Part shown: positions 37,106-51,100 of the stretch, one piece after another
How positions within the stretch are numbered: the first letter of the stretch is position 1
Layout of the letters: each line of letters begins with the position of its first letter
From: Rallus limicola
Lineage: Eukaryota > Chordata > Aves > Gruiformes > Rallidae
Reading direction: 5' to 3'
Assembly (NCBI GenBank): GCA_022605955.1
Contig: JAKCOZ010000059.1
Coordinates: forward strand, 806,001 to 870,000
DNA length: 64,000 bases
The notes under the pieces: model-generated
What the model saw: only the letters and a program-made list of their open reading frames with translations
What the model was told of the DNA's origin: nothing
The model's database searches: none
Translations under genes and position numbers: made by a program

Positions 37106-40100
37106 GTGTGGAATTGCCATGTACATTTTCTTCCAATTTCTTTCAAGTCTGGTTAATCCAACACTCAGCACAAAGCATTATTACAGACAGTGGCGTGGTC
37201 ACTTTCTGGCATTGATTTGCATCTTTTCCTTTGCACTTTGCTATTTCTTAGGATAATGGAGTGTGGTTTTCCTTTGCAATTTAAACAGGTTGAATAATTT
37301 TTAGATATCTTTCAGCTACTTGTATGCCAGATTTAAAGTATCATTGTGAAATGAATGATGCAAACTGATTCTGTTCTCTCTTAGGGACTATGAGGTAAAA
37401 TATACTCACTGGACGAGTAACAGTTGTGCTGTGCAATGGATAGCTATTTTTGCAATTGGAATACAACTTTTTTGTTTTATGTTATCGTTTAGCTGTATGC
37501 TGTGCTTTAATTCTCTATGCATTCATCCTAAAGACAAGATGATTCATATATTGAATATTTTAATTGCAATATATGAAATTTGTTTAATTTGGATAAAGTC
37601 TAGGGTCTTTTTGTATTATTTTTCTTCTTAAGCCTAAATTCAAGTCTCCCTACAAATTCAAATCTCTACTCTTACATAATGACTGCTAGACATATTGCAC
37701 CAGTCTTTGGAGGGTAACCATGGCATTCATGTATTAAAAAGTGTCAACTGATTATTCTTTTTCTTCTTCATGCCACTTTAACTCCTTATACATTGGAGTA
37801 TAAACAAAACGTAGACAGCCTTGGGTCTTGCAGCACCTGCAGGCAGTGATATATGTGAACACATTTCAGAGGAGCTACTTTGTGAAGGAATTGGAATGAG
37901 AAGTCCTACTTGGTGTCTTACAAATAATTTGGGATTCCTTGCGTTTGAGGCATCTTTTTCCAGAGAAGAAGAAAACCACTCTAAAGCAAATCATAGCAAG
38001 CACCATCACACAACAGCGACAAACCTCTTCCCAGGCAGTGGCCTCTGTTCTGTGTCAGACCCATTCCAGCTCTCACCCCACTCCTCCTGTGCTTCTTTAG
38101 TCAGCGTTCAAAGCCAGATTTAGCTGATTAATGCCAACATAACTGTCAAAAGTTGCTCATAGTTCAAATCCTGTCAGTAGTATGGATGTCGTGCATCATC
38201 CTAGGTATGAGTAGCAGTGAATTAAAAGGTAAGAGCTGCACTTCATCACAAACTGCTTGGCCAGCAGAAACAGTTCCATGCTAAAATAAGAAATCTGTTT
38301 TTATAAAAAATAAAATAATACAGCATTTGGAAGTCACATTGTTATTTTCTCACTTAGAGAAAAAATAATACTTAAAGTAAACTTTTTCAGGCAATATTGG
38401 AAGAGGATTGAGAACAAATCTTGAGATCATATAATTTCTGCTGAGAGGACAATTGAGGGGTTATTTTAGAATTTCTCACAAGTTCTTACTTTTATTGCTA
38501 TCATGCCTGGTTCTTGTCTCCACTGACACATCTGGCACCTCTGACTTTTTCTGGCATTGACAACTACCTCTGTCAGTGTACATAAGAAGTCTGCAACTGT
38601 CTCATGGCACCCCTGTAAATTATGAATCCTGAGCCAAGGCTTCCTCAAGTCAGAGGGGGATGACTGTACTAAGATAGTCCTGGAAAATTAATTTCAGGGA
38701 ATGTCTAGTATAACTCAAGTCCTGTAGTGGAATCAGCTGAAATAAAGCATGCTGGTACCTACCTTTAACCCCTAACTTTTAATGAATAGTGATAATTTTC
38801 AATAGCTGTTTTTCATAGTTTACGGTTGATCATGTAAGATAGACTTTTTTTTTTTTGCTTAGTTTTTTGCTATTTGAAGGCCAGAATTCAAAATAGTATC
38901 CAAATTGATTTCAGTAAAATATTACTTGAATTTAACATTTCTATAGCAAAGCTAGCAATTTTATAAAACAGTCTATATGTTTATTACAAAGATCAAAAGC
39001 TTGAGAAAATAATATTGCTGATATAAAATATCTAGCTTACTGTCCTAAGTATTTTAAGCATATTGCAAATCTGAGCTAGAAAGAGCTAGTAAATCAGCTG
39101 GCATAATCTCCATTGACAGTGTGAAATACATGGAGAACTAACTATTAAGTATATTGTCAGGTAATCCATAACCAGATACCATTGTAAGAGGTCTGTGCTT
39201 TTTGTGGTGTTCATGATAAAGAAATATGGATAACTGATTCTCTTCCTTAAAAAGTTACAGCATAATGGCAGATGAACACCCAGTGCTGTTTAGTATTATC
39301 TTTACAGTGTATCACTTTGTGGTACTGAATTTGGTATTTGGGGGTTGAGTTCTTGTGGGGTCTTTTTCAAATGAAGGTTCTGTAAATTGCAGAATAAACT
39401 TCTATCAGGCAAAGGAAATACTAAGATTTTTACAGACAAAGGCAAGCATGGCTTCAACAGGTATGTTGGTATTTACAGCCCTTAAAGAAACAGCAAAAAT
39501 TTGTAAATTCATCACGATTGATCAGATGGTCCATAGCAAACTTGCAATTTTTTTAAAAAAAATTAACTGGTAAGGATGGGTTGGCTGTCATGGTTGGTTC
39601 CTGAGTTGTTTGGGCTGGATGATGTCATTTCCCTTTTCTCCCTTTTCATGTATTTGTGTGGTATTTTGCAGTATGAGAGCATTTGAAGTAGTTTCTAGAG
39701 CAAACTTTCAATCTTACTTTGACCCAGCATTTCAAATTCTTCTTCGGTCTTTTCTGGCAAGAGTCTTCTCTAACTGAAATATTTTTGGACTTAATACAAT
39801 TGCCCCACAAAGTGGCTAGAAATGGTTTCTTCAGGTGGTTTCCCAGGCTTCCCTTTCTCTTTCTGCAGGAGCTTTCTTGCTCATCTTTATTCAAAATAAA
39901 AAATGAAGACTAATTAACCAAGAAAAAGCTTATGTTCCCACACGTTTACAAAAGCTCAACCAAAGCCAAGCTTTATTTAAAATTTGAAAGCTATATTCAT
40001 TGACTCATCCAGAAGAAGGAAGCAGATACACAGAGAAAGTGAGAGGTTTTGTAACCTGTATTTGCAAAATCCAGTGTACCTGAATTTAAACCGTCAGGTT

Positions 40101-42400
40101 TTAGGGATTTTACAGAGCAATTGACCTATGATATCCAGTTCTTAAAATTTTTAATTTACTCTGCACTAAGTTATATTTAAGTCTTTGTTTCCAGTTGGGT
40201 CTGTCTTTTGTAATACATAAAGGATGATGTCCATTGTTATAAAATGAATTCATAACTTGAATATGTTAAGTTCATTGTCCAGTTCTTAATTGGATCTGGA
40301 AATGTTTGTTTCGCTGGAGAGAAGCTATGCAGAAACTCATCTCTGAAATCAGGAATTTGTGAAGTAATGAAGGGCCTAAGGATGCATAGTTCAGGATAGA
40401 GCTGATGAATTGAACTGTGTGTTTTTAGCCATAAGATGAAAATGGACCATTAAACAAGTGTTAAGTTAGTCTTAGGATATGCACAACCTTTTTTTGTTCG
40501 CCCTCTGTGTGAGAATTCCCTTTTAAATAATTGATTCAGAAACAATTTAAAGACCATTCAGCTGTATGGACATGCAATTATGTTGGTGATCTTTATGCTA
40601 TGTGAAATGTTTTCTGTAGGATTTTAAATGCAACTTGATATTTTTGTTCTTCTTACTACTGTACACTTCTGGAACAGTTCTGTCCATAAAAAAAAGACAC
40701 AGCTCAGTTGCTAAGGTGGTTTACCTTGTCCCACAGATTCATTTAAGCAGGAGAAACAAAGCACCTCGGTGGGAATAGAATGACACATAAACAGCTAAAT
40801 TAAGAGACAAATTTCTGGAAAACAATAACTCACCTGGCCAAGAAGAGTAAAAACAAAATACTGTCTTGTGAAACAAACTATCCAGAGTTAAGAAGGGATT
40901 AATGACCAGATTTTTGGGCAAAGAGTGAAGGCAAAACCCCCAAACACCTGAAAGCAAAATAAAAAGAAGGTGATAAGGAAAGTATAAGTAAAACTTAAAC
41001 AATTATCCTTCCCTGACCATCATTTTGAATTAAGCTAGAAGAATAATATTAAAAGTCTACCAGGAAATAAATAATGTTAACTTAATACAATGTACCAGCA
41101 TAGCATGATCAAACTCTTTTATACCAAGGACTTTAGGAAAACCATTTTTGTGTATCCAGTCTAGTATTTATTTCATTCTTTTGTATCCTTTGGAAGTATG
41201 GAAGTATCATCCAGTTTCATCCACATCACAAACTTTTAAAGATCACCTCATTACAATTAACATGATACTACAGATGGGTGTAAGCTAAAATTCTCCAGCA
41301 GTCAAACCAAGAAACTTAGGCATCACCGGTTTAAGGGCAAAAAAATTAAAAGAGGATTTATATAAAAGGACATCGTGGTGGGTTTTTAATGCATTTTATT
41401 ATGAATTAATTTTTTTCAAATTTTTGTGTACCAATGCTTGTCATTTGGATTTTAGCTTCATAAAAATCTTTTCTGCTTATTTATAACCTGGAAAATAGCA
41501 AGTAGCTTGTTGTCTCCAGTTAAAACAGGCAATTAGAAGGAATTGTTACAATGGTCATGCCACACAATGAAACTCAAAACTGTTGTCCTGAACATACTCA
41601 AGGAGTAAAAGGTAATATAACCACACTGGCCAACCTGAGGTAATTAGTTTTGCCAAGAGTAAGTGCACTTCTAATACATTTGGTTAAACTGCTTCCAGGA
41701 TGTTTGCAGCTGTCCTGCCTTGTGAGGACATAACAGTTCAGCTGGCACTAGCTCCTAAGTCCCTTCTCTGAGATCTGTTAATGGCTTTCCCAGTGGACAC
41801 ACAGCTTAGAGTCATAGAGTGAGATTTTAGTGCTGTAGCAGTTTCATCATGCACAGCGCACATTTCATTATGAAAAAGAAGTTTGGGTCTTTCTTAGTTC
41901 TGCAAACAAAGCTTATGGGATTGTGCTTTTTGCGTATCTCTGTTCTTGCCTACAGAGACACTTGAGTTTGATATCTAATTTCAACCAGAAGGCAATAAAA
42001 GAGAGAAGACAAACCTAAGAGAGTGTCAAAGACAACAGTTCAAGGCTAGCTTTTCACAAACTAAAAAGATTTAGTCACCAATAACACAGAATTTCTTATA
42101 GGAAAATCAGTATTCTCATAGGAAGACCAGTGCTTTTTAGGCAACTAGTGACTTGTTTGTGCTCGTAGGTAACTTGTGAGAGTGGGTAACATCATGTTTT
42201 CTTCAGTCCTGCATAGAGATTCCCGTTTTGCACACCCAGAGAGGAATGGATACAGGATTTTAGTGACTTGGAATTTTCCTTAATGCTCCCCAAAAACTGT
42301 CCTTCCTGCATCACACAGTGACAGTGGCTGGATGTTTCCAGTCTCACCTGCCCTGGCCTGCAGGATAAAGTCTAGGCTGTCCTGGACTTAGAAGACCAGG

Positions 42401-42450
42401 ATATATATATATATATGGAGGTATATATATATATGGAGATATATATATAT
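42401..42450. repeat. Three (AT)n runs separated by GGAG
   Basis: (AT)8 at 42401-42416 is followed by GGAGG, then a TA run at 42422-42434, GGAG, and an AT run at 42439-42450. The spacing of about 20 bp suggests duplication of an AT-run-plus-GGAG unit rather than simple interruption. Confidence 0.85.
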
Positions 42451-43694
42451 GCCTTCCTTTTCCTTTACAAAAGAGCTGAGAAACTTACTGACCTTGCTTA
42501 ACAAAAGTTGTGTTTCATTTCCACTGAAATAGTGACATGGTTCTTATTAGCTTCTATGGGAGTAGTAAAAAGTTGAAAATTATTGACTGCTTTCTCAGGT
42601 TACAGCCATAATCTATGGAAATTGGCACACTTCTAATAACTTCAGTGGAGCTTTGCTGATTTGTAAGTGTTGGAATTGTAATAACATAAGGATTCATCAA
42701 AGTATAATGGAAAAGAAATAATTTAACTTTTGAGAAAAAAGTTCATTTTTTCATGTCTGTAGTAGTGCCTCAGATACCACATGAACCAAATTCCCACCTA
42801 GCAGGTAGCTACCTTGAAGTCCGCTTCAAGGAAAGGAGTAAATAAAGTATGAAGAGACACCTAGCTTTTACTGCACTTCTCCCTGGTCACTCACCAGTAG
42901 ACTGTCCAGGCTTGCTCTTCTGAATTAAGCTCTGAGCTTAATGAAGGGGAATTAAGCATTCATTCCTTTTAGACTAGTGCTCTGATTGATACCAATAGCT
43001 TTCAGAGAAGCAACAATGAACAAAACTGGTGGCCAGCCTGCCACCTGCCTGTAATTTATTAAATCAATGCAAGTCATTGACACAGGGAAGCCTAACATGG
43101 GATGTGTTTAGCTTCCATGTTTGATTCTTAAACAAGTCACTACAGATGGTGCTAGCCTTTCCTGGAACTTTTAAAATATTGTTTTACATATTAGAACAGT
43201 TAGCTCGCCCTTGGAGGTCAGTATTAGGTAATCTTCCCATTCTCCTTAGTCTGTATTAAGGTACATAAAGCTGCACAACAGTTTTTTACAGGGAATTTTA
43301 AATATGATAAGTAAGTTTGTCTTACTGACCACAAAGGTCAAGTGTGGTCAGAGTTGTGTGGAAAGCATACTTCTTTCATTCAAAACTGAGTTTAAAATGA
43401 GAAAAGGTCATCAAATGAAAGATGATTCCAGAAGGGATCCAACAACTACCAGCAATAAAAACTGTCTTATAAATGCTTTAGGAATTTCAGAAATGCTAGC
43501 TGCTGAAGGAGTCTGGGACAGAGCATGGGACTGCAGATATAGCAATCATTCATCATTTAACATCTGAATAATTTCTTGCTGACTAAAGAGAAATACATAG
43601 AAGTCAAATAATCCTTTCCCATTATTATGTATGATTCATGAATTCAAGATATTATATAAATGCACCATTAATCTAAAAGGAAGTAGTGCTTGTC

Positions 43695-43734
43695 AAAATA
43701 GCATTTAAATCGTTTTTAAAATAGCATTTTAAAT
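43695..43734. repeat. Imperfect tandem repeat of an AAAATAGCATTTAAAT unit
   Basis: AAAATAGCATTTAAAT is followed after a few bases by AAAATAGCATTTTAAAT, a period of about 22 bp. It is AT-rich and local. Confidence 0.55.
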
Positions 43735-43866
43735 TATTTTAAAGTAATTGTGATTAATTTTTTTTCAACATGTTTAGAGTGTCCACACTCACAACCACCC
43801 TTTGAGACAACATTGGGATCTTTGTAATGTATTTGGTATGCAAATAGTTGGAACCTGTCTGCACTT

Positions 43867-43970
43867 AGAATCATATAGACTGTTTTGTGTTGGAAGTGAC
43901 CTCAAAGCCCATCTAGTTACAATCCCCTGCTGTGAGCAGGGGCACCCTCCACTAGCCTAGGTTTCTCAGT
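43867..43970 (-). mobile_element. CR1 LINE 3' end, - orientation, diverged
   Basis: AGAATCATATAGACTGTTTT, TGTTGGAAGTGACCTCAAAG, CCCATCTAGTTACAATCCCC and GAGCAGGGGCACCCTCCACT follow the CR1 tail in reverse complement with scattered substitutions. About 100 bp are present, truncated at the 5' end. Orientation follows the terminal repeat remnant at its left end. Confidence 0.93.
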
Positions 43971-44319
43971 TTCACTACATGTTTGCATTTTTGCTATGGA
44001 ATAAAAAACCATAAAATCTGCTACTGAAGATGAACACATTTTATGGTTGAAAAGTCTCAGGAAACTGACATTAAAACCTTTTTGTTCCATCTGTATTTAC
44101 CTGTAGCTTATTCAGTGCCTGTGTATTCAGAGTTTTATACTGAAAGATGCATCATGTATGTGCAAGATTTTTTTAGATGTTTGCAAAACATGTAGTTGCT
44201 GATGATAAAAAGGAAGTTAAGTTAATCTATGAGGTCTTCAACTGTTTTGTTTGAGAGAAAGCTTTGGCACCTTGTCACTGACAAACTCCTTATAGCTGAC
44301 CTTACTTTCAGCAGGAAGC

Positions 44320-44370
44320 AGCACTAGATGACCTACTGAGGTCATGTTCAACATGAATTCTTCTCTGATC
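44320..44370 (+). mobile_element. Old CR1 3' end remnant, + orientation
   Basis: GCACTAGATGACCTACTGAG, GTCATGTTCAACATGAATTC and TTCTCTGAT follow the CR1 tail pattern (GGACTAGATGACCT...GAGGTCCCTTCCAACCC...ATTCTRTGAT) with considerable divergence. It is shorter and more decayed than the other CR1 copies in this window. Confidence 0.72.
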
Positions 44371-44454
44371 TTTTTGGTACTAACTTACGAGTGAAGGACA
44401 GAGGTTCTGTTAAGAAATATGATACGGTTTTATATCCTTAGGCGTCCTAGGGGT

Positions 44455-44474
44455 TTGTGTGTGTGTGTGTGTGT
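44455..44474. repeat. (GT)n microsatellite
   Basis: Nine to ten perfect GT units are preceded by GGGGTTT. Confidence 0.9.
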
Positions 44475-45039
44475 TTTAGAAGCTTTTGAGATCAGTTGGA
44501 GAAACAATTTTTTCCTGTAGAAATTAATCTATGTAGTTATTTGGGAAGCAGCTTTGACCTTGTGGTTTGTTCATTTTGTGCAAGAGAGCAGAAGTAGTAA
44601 CTGTCAAAGCATTGGAATAAAGCCATTTGAAGAAAAGGTGAATGAAGTGTTATGTAATCTAGTCATAAGGAATATTTGTTTTCTGGCTAGGGAAGTATAG
44701 GACATAGAAGTTGAAGCACATACATCTTGACCTGGTCCTAGTCCTGCCTTTTCTACAAGATGTGTGCTATAAGGAAAGAGCAATGCTGGTAGGATATGTG
44801 CTATGTTAAATGTACTTTTGCTGATACAGAAACATTATTTGACTTGACTTTGGAACTATTTTGATACCTATGTGTAATTATTTTAAAGCACTCCATAGAA
44901 ATTATTGGTATTTGTTACCATGACTAAATCTGAATGTAATAAATTGCCTGATGTGGTATCTGACGTTAGTCTTCTGGATCTGAAAAGGTTAGCAAAACTT
45001 CCAGCTTTGCACCCATTTGCATCAGTATGTTTCTGTTCG

Positions 45040-45172
45040 TGGAGGGAAGTAGGATCCTGCACTAGACCAGGAGCCAGGACTTCCCTGTTTATGACACAGA
45101 CTTTCTGTATTGCCCTGGCCAAGTCATTTGATTCTACCACTGCAGTTTTCCATCTGAAATTTAGAATGTTGC
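45040..45172 (+). mobile_element. Ancient MIR-like tRNA-derived SINE
   Basis: CAGGAGCCAGGACTTCC corresponds to the tRNA-related to core segment of MIR-type SINEs (GGAGCCAGGACTCCTGGGTTC). CACAGACTTTCTGTATTGCC followed by CTGGCCAAGTCATTTGATTC matches the MIR segment CTGTGTGACCTTGGGCAAGTCACTTAAC, and TTTTCCATCTGAAATTTAG matches CAGTTTCCCCATCTGTAAAATG. All three landmarks occur in the right order and spacing. The copy is strongly diverged, fitting an element shared across amniotes. An 85-95 codon pair of overlapping frames here is a by-product. MIR is mobilised by L2, which also has a relic in this window. Confidence 0.72.
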
Positions 45173-48100
45173 TTTTCTATTTCAAAGAGTAGTTTAAAAA
45201 ACAGTATATTAATCCAGTCTGAGATATTAATATCTAATGTTGATAGACACATTCTTATTGAAAGTTGAGTTTTGTATGTAAATTACCTAATTCAGCAATT
45301 ATTTTATGAAGTCTCTATTAAAAAAGAATCCAACATAAATATTCCTCATCTTCAGCCTTAAAATATTCATGATTTGGCAGCAGAAAACAAAATCAGGCAA
45401 ACCTTTAGTGTTAAATCTACCTGGTAAGTTCATGGAATGTCTAAAAGCAAGTTAATTTCAGGAAACAAATTTTCATACTTGTTTAGAACTCAAATATCAA
45501 TGAAAATCAGCTGTCACCATCTTAACTCTCAACTGAAGGTTCTCAAGTGATTCTTGTATTGAAAAGGAAAGAGGTAATACTTCTCCTGTTACCTGCATTA
45601 TTAATATAAGTCATATTTATGGTACTGCTTGTATCATTAATACTCTACTACTTGCATTATGAGCATTATTGCTTCTAGGTCTCTCAGTGGCTCAAGTTGG
45701 AGAAAGCTATTTAAAGAAGTCTCTGAATCAATGGTGCCAATAAACTTGTTGTCTTATATTATGATTTATAGATTTATGAACTCCACTTTTTGGTGGCTTT
45801 TAAGAACTCTTCTCCCATATTCCTGTATTTGTTGGTCTGGCAGAGGCTTGTAAGTGAGACTTGCAGGCACTGAAATGTTGCTTAGCAATTTGCTGAAGCC
45901 ATTGTTTTTCTATTGCTCTCCTGCTGTGCTTGAAATTCACCCATTTATGTTTTAAGTATGACAATATGAAACAAGCAGAAATAACCACTATTTGTTTTAT
46001 CATGTCTCTGGGACAAATTTGTCAGCCTTTCATCAAGCAAGACTTGCATTGTCCTCAACAGGATTTCTGTATGATGAAGGACTGCTGCACTTAGTGCTTT
46101 GAGTTTTTAAATCTTACACTCTCTGCGCCTGAGTATTGACAAATGCACTACTCTAACACCGTATTTATTTATTATTGAAAGTAGAAGCTTGCTTTGCCTC
46201 CCTCTTCTCCATTCTTGTTGATGTCAGACAAATTTACATGGATGATTGCTCCCTTAGCACGCTTATCTATCATCATAACTGTGAGACATCATCATCAGTG
46301 CAAACCAGAAGAGAAGAGATCGCCCAAATTCTGCTATTTATTTAAAGGACATATTAACCTTCAAAATCTGATTTATTCTTTATTTACACATCCATGGACT
46401 CCCACATATTTGTAATGGTTTTATATAAACTGTTCCTATGAAGCAGGTGACTTTACATTAGTTCTGATGCCTCATTTTTCTGAGTATCTAAATCTTGTTG
46501 CTGCTATATCAAGCCTGTTGAATTTCTGACTTTGTAGGGAGAAGTGCAACCAGAGCATAAAAGTCTCTGTGTTTAATTATGTTAAATGTTTAAAATGTAA
46601 TTGTGAATGAGATCTCATAGGAGATACAGAACCATTTATGTTACATCAGATTATTTTTTTAATTTGCTTCATTTCTTGAGGGGGGTGGGGTTGTTTATGT
46701 TCTTCCTCCTGCACATAAAATATCATTTAAACTGCAGCATTCAGTTACAATTATCTAGTCTGACAAGGGTCCTGTCCAATATAGTGTTGTCAGATGATCC
46801 ACAGTAGGTTCTTGTTTCATTCATTCAAAGAGATTATCTGAGCAATGTTACATGTGCAGAAATTGCTCATCGTGATCATCACCATTCTAGCAGGAATTCT
46901 CCTTAGTACTCGCTCCCCCTTCCCCAGTACACAGCATGATTGCACTCTGTAGTCCCTCTGAGTCAGCTGTCATCTCCTATTTATCATGTCTTTTTATGTA
47001 GTTTCAAATAGGTCTGTGCATATGACTGATACATTTTCCCATGGGATATAAATACACTTCAAAACTTTCCTTGGAGCAGTCATTCTGATCCCCGCGCGTG
47101 TTCATACTGAGTGCTCCTGGTATTACTGTCATTGGAGTTTAGAACTTCCAGGTTGAGTAAGTTCTTCATGCTGTTGAGGTTAATTTCTACTTATCCCTCT
47201 TCAAAGGCTGAGAAGGGACACAAGCAAAAAGAAATACAGCTAAATAGAGTGCCCTTGGGAATTTAAAAAAAAAAAAAATAAAATTCACTAAAGTATTAAT
47301 TGTGAGAGTTTGGAGGAATTTTAAGTAATCAACTTCCATTTGAGAGTGAAAAATCTTCCCTCTATCTTTAACCATTATGATAAGTCTTAAATCATATTTT
47401 CCTCCAGCACTTCTTGGAGGCAGTGAGCACACCAGCTAGTTGAAAATATGGTACAGCTTCAAATTCAATGATGTCATCACTATAAGCTGACCCTGTCAGC
47501 ACTTGTTTTGACATCTTCCTCACAAGTAATCTTGCAAAGCATTAACTAGTAAGTAGAGAAGCTGGGCAAGGAACAATAGTTTATTTGGTGGCAGCATTGA
47601 GGATTCTAGGGGTTTTTCTTCCATGACAAAATGAACGCAAAACATTCTGAAAGTTTCCATGTACCTGAAATATAATTAATTGAAAAAATCTAACCTTTCA
47701 ACTTAGGTCTCCTCTGTATATCAGTTGAAAGAAGAGTGCACCTGCACCCTGGACCAGTTAAATTGATACAGCCTTATGGCACTTTTCTCTTTGGCTGAAA
47801 AAGCATTATTCAAATCAAAAGACGTTAGTTGAAACTACTTTGGTTGGTTCTTAAAGGTAATCACTTTAACCTCTAGTTTAATAAGTAGTTTTTAATTACT
47901 TTTATACAACTTTTGAAGAAAAGGGTTGTCATCTAAAGACCCCAAACTAAGCACAACAGTAGACTACATTCAAACAGATACTTACAAAACCATAACTGTC
48001 CCTAGTAAAACTATATGTTTAAGCTTTTTACAAAATACATAGAGAAATATTAGACGCTTATGAATGGCATTTGCACAAACCAGTGCACAAACCAAATGTT

Positions 48101-51100
48101 TAGTGTTCCCAAGGCATTCATGGCTTCATATGACTTGACTCAAAGCCCTGAACCCTCTCATGGAGCTGGATTCAGAGGAAGAAAATCTTTATAAACTTTA
48201 TACAAAATGTTAGCGCTATAATATTTTTCATATGCTATAAGTCAAAATTCTTAATTTGCTTAATAGGGCTTTCTTGTTCTCTCACATCCAAAACCAGTGT
48301 CTAAATTTCCATGATATACAGTAATCCAGGCAAGACACATTCAGAATTTCCCAGTGAAGCAGTTGGTTATGTATGAACTGGCTCCACCCACAATCCATAT
48401 GGTTGCATAGATCACTGGTCCGTGCAAAATTCTGGCCCTAATTGCCACACCTTCTCCATCATCCAGCAGATACAACTGCTGGACTACTAGAGTGAGAAAG
48501 AAAAGGTGTAACCACCAGCAGCTTACTGTGTTTTGAGTGGTATCAAAGAGACAGATCAGATTTTAACATCATCATTATTTGAAACACATTTTCTATGTCT
48601 GATTATATCAAGGCACTTACAGATGTAAGTTCATCATGTACCATGACAGAGTATCATTGCTAACACATTTTTAACAGAAGATAAATTTGCAAATTGCTGA
48701 TCTGATTTTGAAAATTATTCAAGAACTTTTCTGGATTAAGACCATGCTTTTCTTTGAGCTGTTCATGTGAAAATCTTTGGTTTCCATTTTAGCAAGGACA
48801 CCCAAGGAATTTTCTGATGGCAGCTGACCGAGTCTATTTCCATATCTCTCTTTTCACTCTGAGGATAAGGAGCCTGCAGAGCTTTTATTAATCTCAGCGC
48901 AGAGAACATCAGTGAAGGGCTGCCAGGATGAGTGACAGATGAGAGATCAATTTTTAAATGCATAGTCAAATCAAATATATGTTTTCCAGAAGAAGAAACA
49001 GGAACAGAACTTCAGACATCTTGTTTGGATTGAATCTCTATCATTCATTTAATGTATATTAACTTCAAATGATGGATGTAATTTACAGTAAGTAGGCTTG
49101 TAATTTCTATCTGACTAGGAGCAGAAGGATAACTTTTCGAATAAGGCTGAACTTCAGAAACCTATATCTCATTTGCATTTAACAGGTATATTGGATCCTT
49201 CTTTCTCAGCAGAATCACAGGTAGCGGTGCATCAGGAGTTCTTAAGTGTTACTTCTGGATTTGGTCCTAGGTAAAGCGAAACATTTTGCTATTATTGTCA
49301 AAACAAACACTGATATTTAAAGTAATTAGCTACTCTAAGACAACATGATACATTTTAAACATATAAAAATGCATATTTAACTATCTTTTTCATGAACTGT
49401 AATCAGTTATAAATTTCCAGTAATGGATTGTAAAATCTCTACAAAATTGCTCCTGACTTTTCAAGAATATGTCCTCTGTTTTCGTTTGCTGTGGCTGCAG
49501 GAAACCTAGATTTTTAATGAGGCTATAGCATGGATGGAGACCCTTTAGCAATGTGTATCAGCCATTTAACACTGTCACAGATGAAGAAAAATACACTTTC
49601 ATCCTGGTTTTGGAAGGTTTCTAGGGAATCTGTGTTCAAAAGTATTCATAATTTAGATTCATAATTAAATGTGCTAGTACCAAATCTGTAGGTGAGACAA
49701 ATTTTTGCCTTTACTGGCAAACTAACACAAGTGATTGGAAATCTCAGTTACGATGAAGTAGTAACTAAAATATGGTAAGTCTCCATTATAAGGTGAGACA
49801 AATGGAAGATCAACTACAATAGTGGCTGCATAATGAAGGTGCAAAGTGTTGTTATGGGAAAAAGATCTATTTTGAAGCTTTCAGAATATGATTTTAATGA
49901 CTACACTTGGGTTAAAGGTTAAATCCACTCCTTAACATTTGTCAGCAAGCCCTTGAGTGTCATTAGCATAGATGAAAATATTAAAGATCACCATTTTGCT
50001 TTTCCTCCAGAAAATGTGGTGCAGCCCAGCTGGTGTTCTAATTTCTGTTACTTCATTTTCCTTGAATAACTATCTACACTTAAAAGATAGTTTCTTTTAA
50101 AAGAAAATTTATAATGAGTGTTTTAATTGAAGGTAGAGTGTTACAAAATATATAGATCAAAATATAAACATGAATGAAACTAATTCATAAATCCTGTTTT
50201 GGAGTAACACCTTTATGTTTCTGCTGTTACTGTGCTGAAAAACAGTTACGGCATATCATGCCTTACTCTCCTCTTTAGAGTGCTTTTTTAGCTTAACATA
50301 TAGAAAGTTCTTTGTAGTTATTTTGGGTTGGCTTTTGTAGGAGTATGCTTCCGTAGCCTAAAGTAAAATCTCTTAATTGCAGGGAGGGCAGAATGTGTAG
50401 TGCATTTTATATATTGAATCTTAATTATTTCATCCATATGTATAGTCCCATCTGCTTAAGCATGAGGCACTCAGGGAAGGGCGGGGAAAGGGGGGGCTTC
50501 TTCCTTCTTCCCCCACCTTGAAGATGATTTCAACAAAACAGCATAATCTATTCCAAAGAAATGCAATTCATTCTTTCTTTTAATGGACCTGGGCACGGTG
50601 AATCACTGGTTAGCTGTAACTACAACTGCTCCCTAGTATGGTGCGATTTAATTCCGTTGTTTATAGCGGCATGTATCTAGCAGTAGAGTTCACAGTCCTC
50701 ATGGCTGCATCCCCATGTTAAATATAATACAGAAGTTTATTGTGTCTGAAATTTCCCTCCCTAAACAACTTCGTAGACCAAAATATAAAGCCACTCTGGG
50801 AAAATAAATGAGTGGTTCTTTCAGGAAAATATTTAATTACAAGCTTGCTTGATATCTGTGATACCCATATTATTCAAATCTGTTCATTGGGCTTCTTAGA
50901 CCAAGCAGGGTGGGTCATTCATTTTTTAAGCTCTTCTGCTGAGATAATTAGTCATTAAATTAGCATAGGATGTGTTAAGATGGTGGTGTTATAAAATTGT
51001 ATTTATGGGAGCTTTAGTACATTTAGATCTGTTGGAATTTTGTGTGTGCATGTGCATAGAATTTCAGATAGGGATTTTGAATAAACTAATAAATAATGTG

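Larger units (their letters stand above)
35441..43866. other. Unique non-coding sequence
   Basis: No recognised gene. The 100-codon + strand frame at 37821-38123 is H- and S-rich without a domain and is treated as chance. Some phrases near 42.53-42.69 kb (CTTCAGTGGAGCTTTG) recall very old amniote repeats, but too weakly to annotate. Confidence 0.55.
43971..45034. other. Non-coding sequence
   Basis: Apart from the old CR1 fragment (44320-44370) and a GT microsatellite, nothing is recognised in this stretch. Confidence 0.5.

Noticed and set aside
37821..38123. 100-codon + strand ORF
   Set aside because: H- and S-rich with no motif, no splice or promoter context, and well within chance expectation.
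40010..40080. Possible reverse-oriented MIR fragment (ACACAGAGAAAGTGAGAGG)
   Set aside because: Only one short block resembles MIR and the ordered landmarks seen at 45.1 kb are absent.
47041..47110. ATATAAATAC followed by CCCGCGCGTG, a possible promoter
   Set aside because: A lone TATA-like string with one small CpG cluster and no downstream exon or ORF is not enough to call a promoter.
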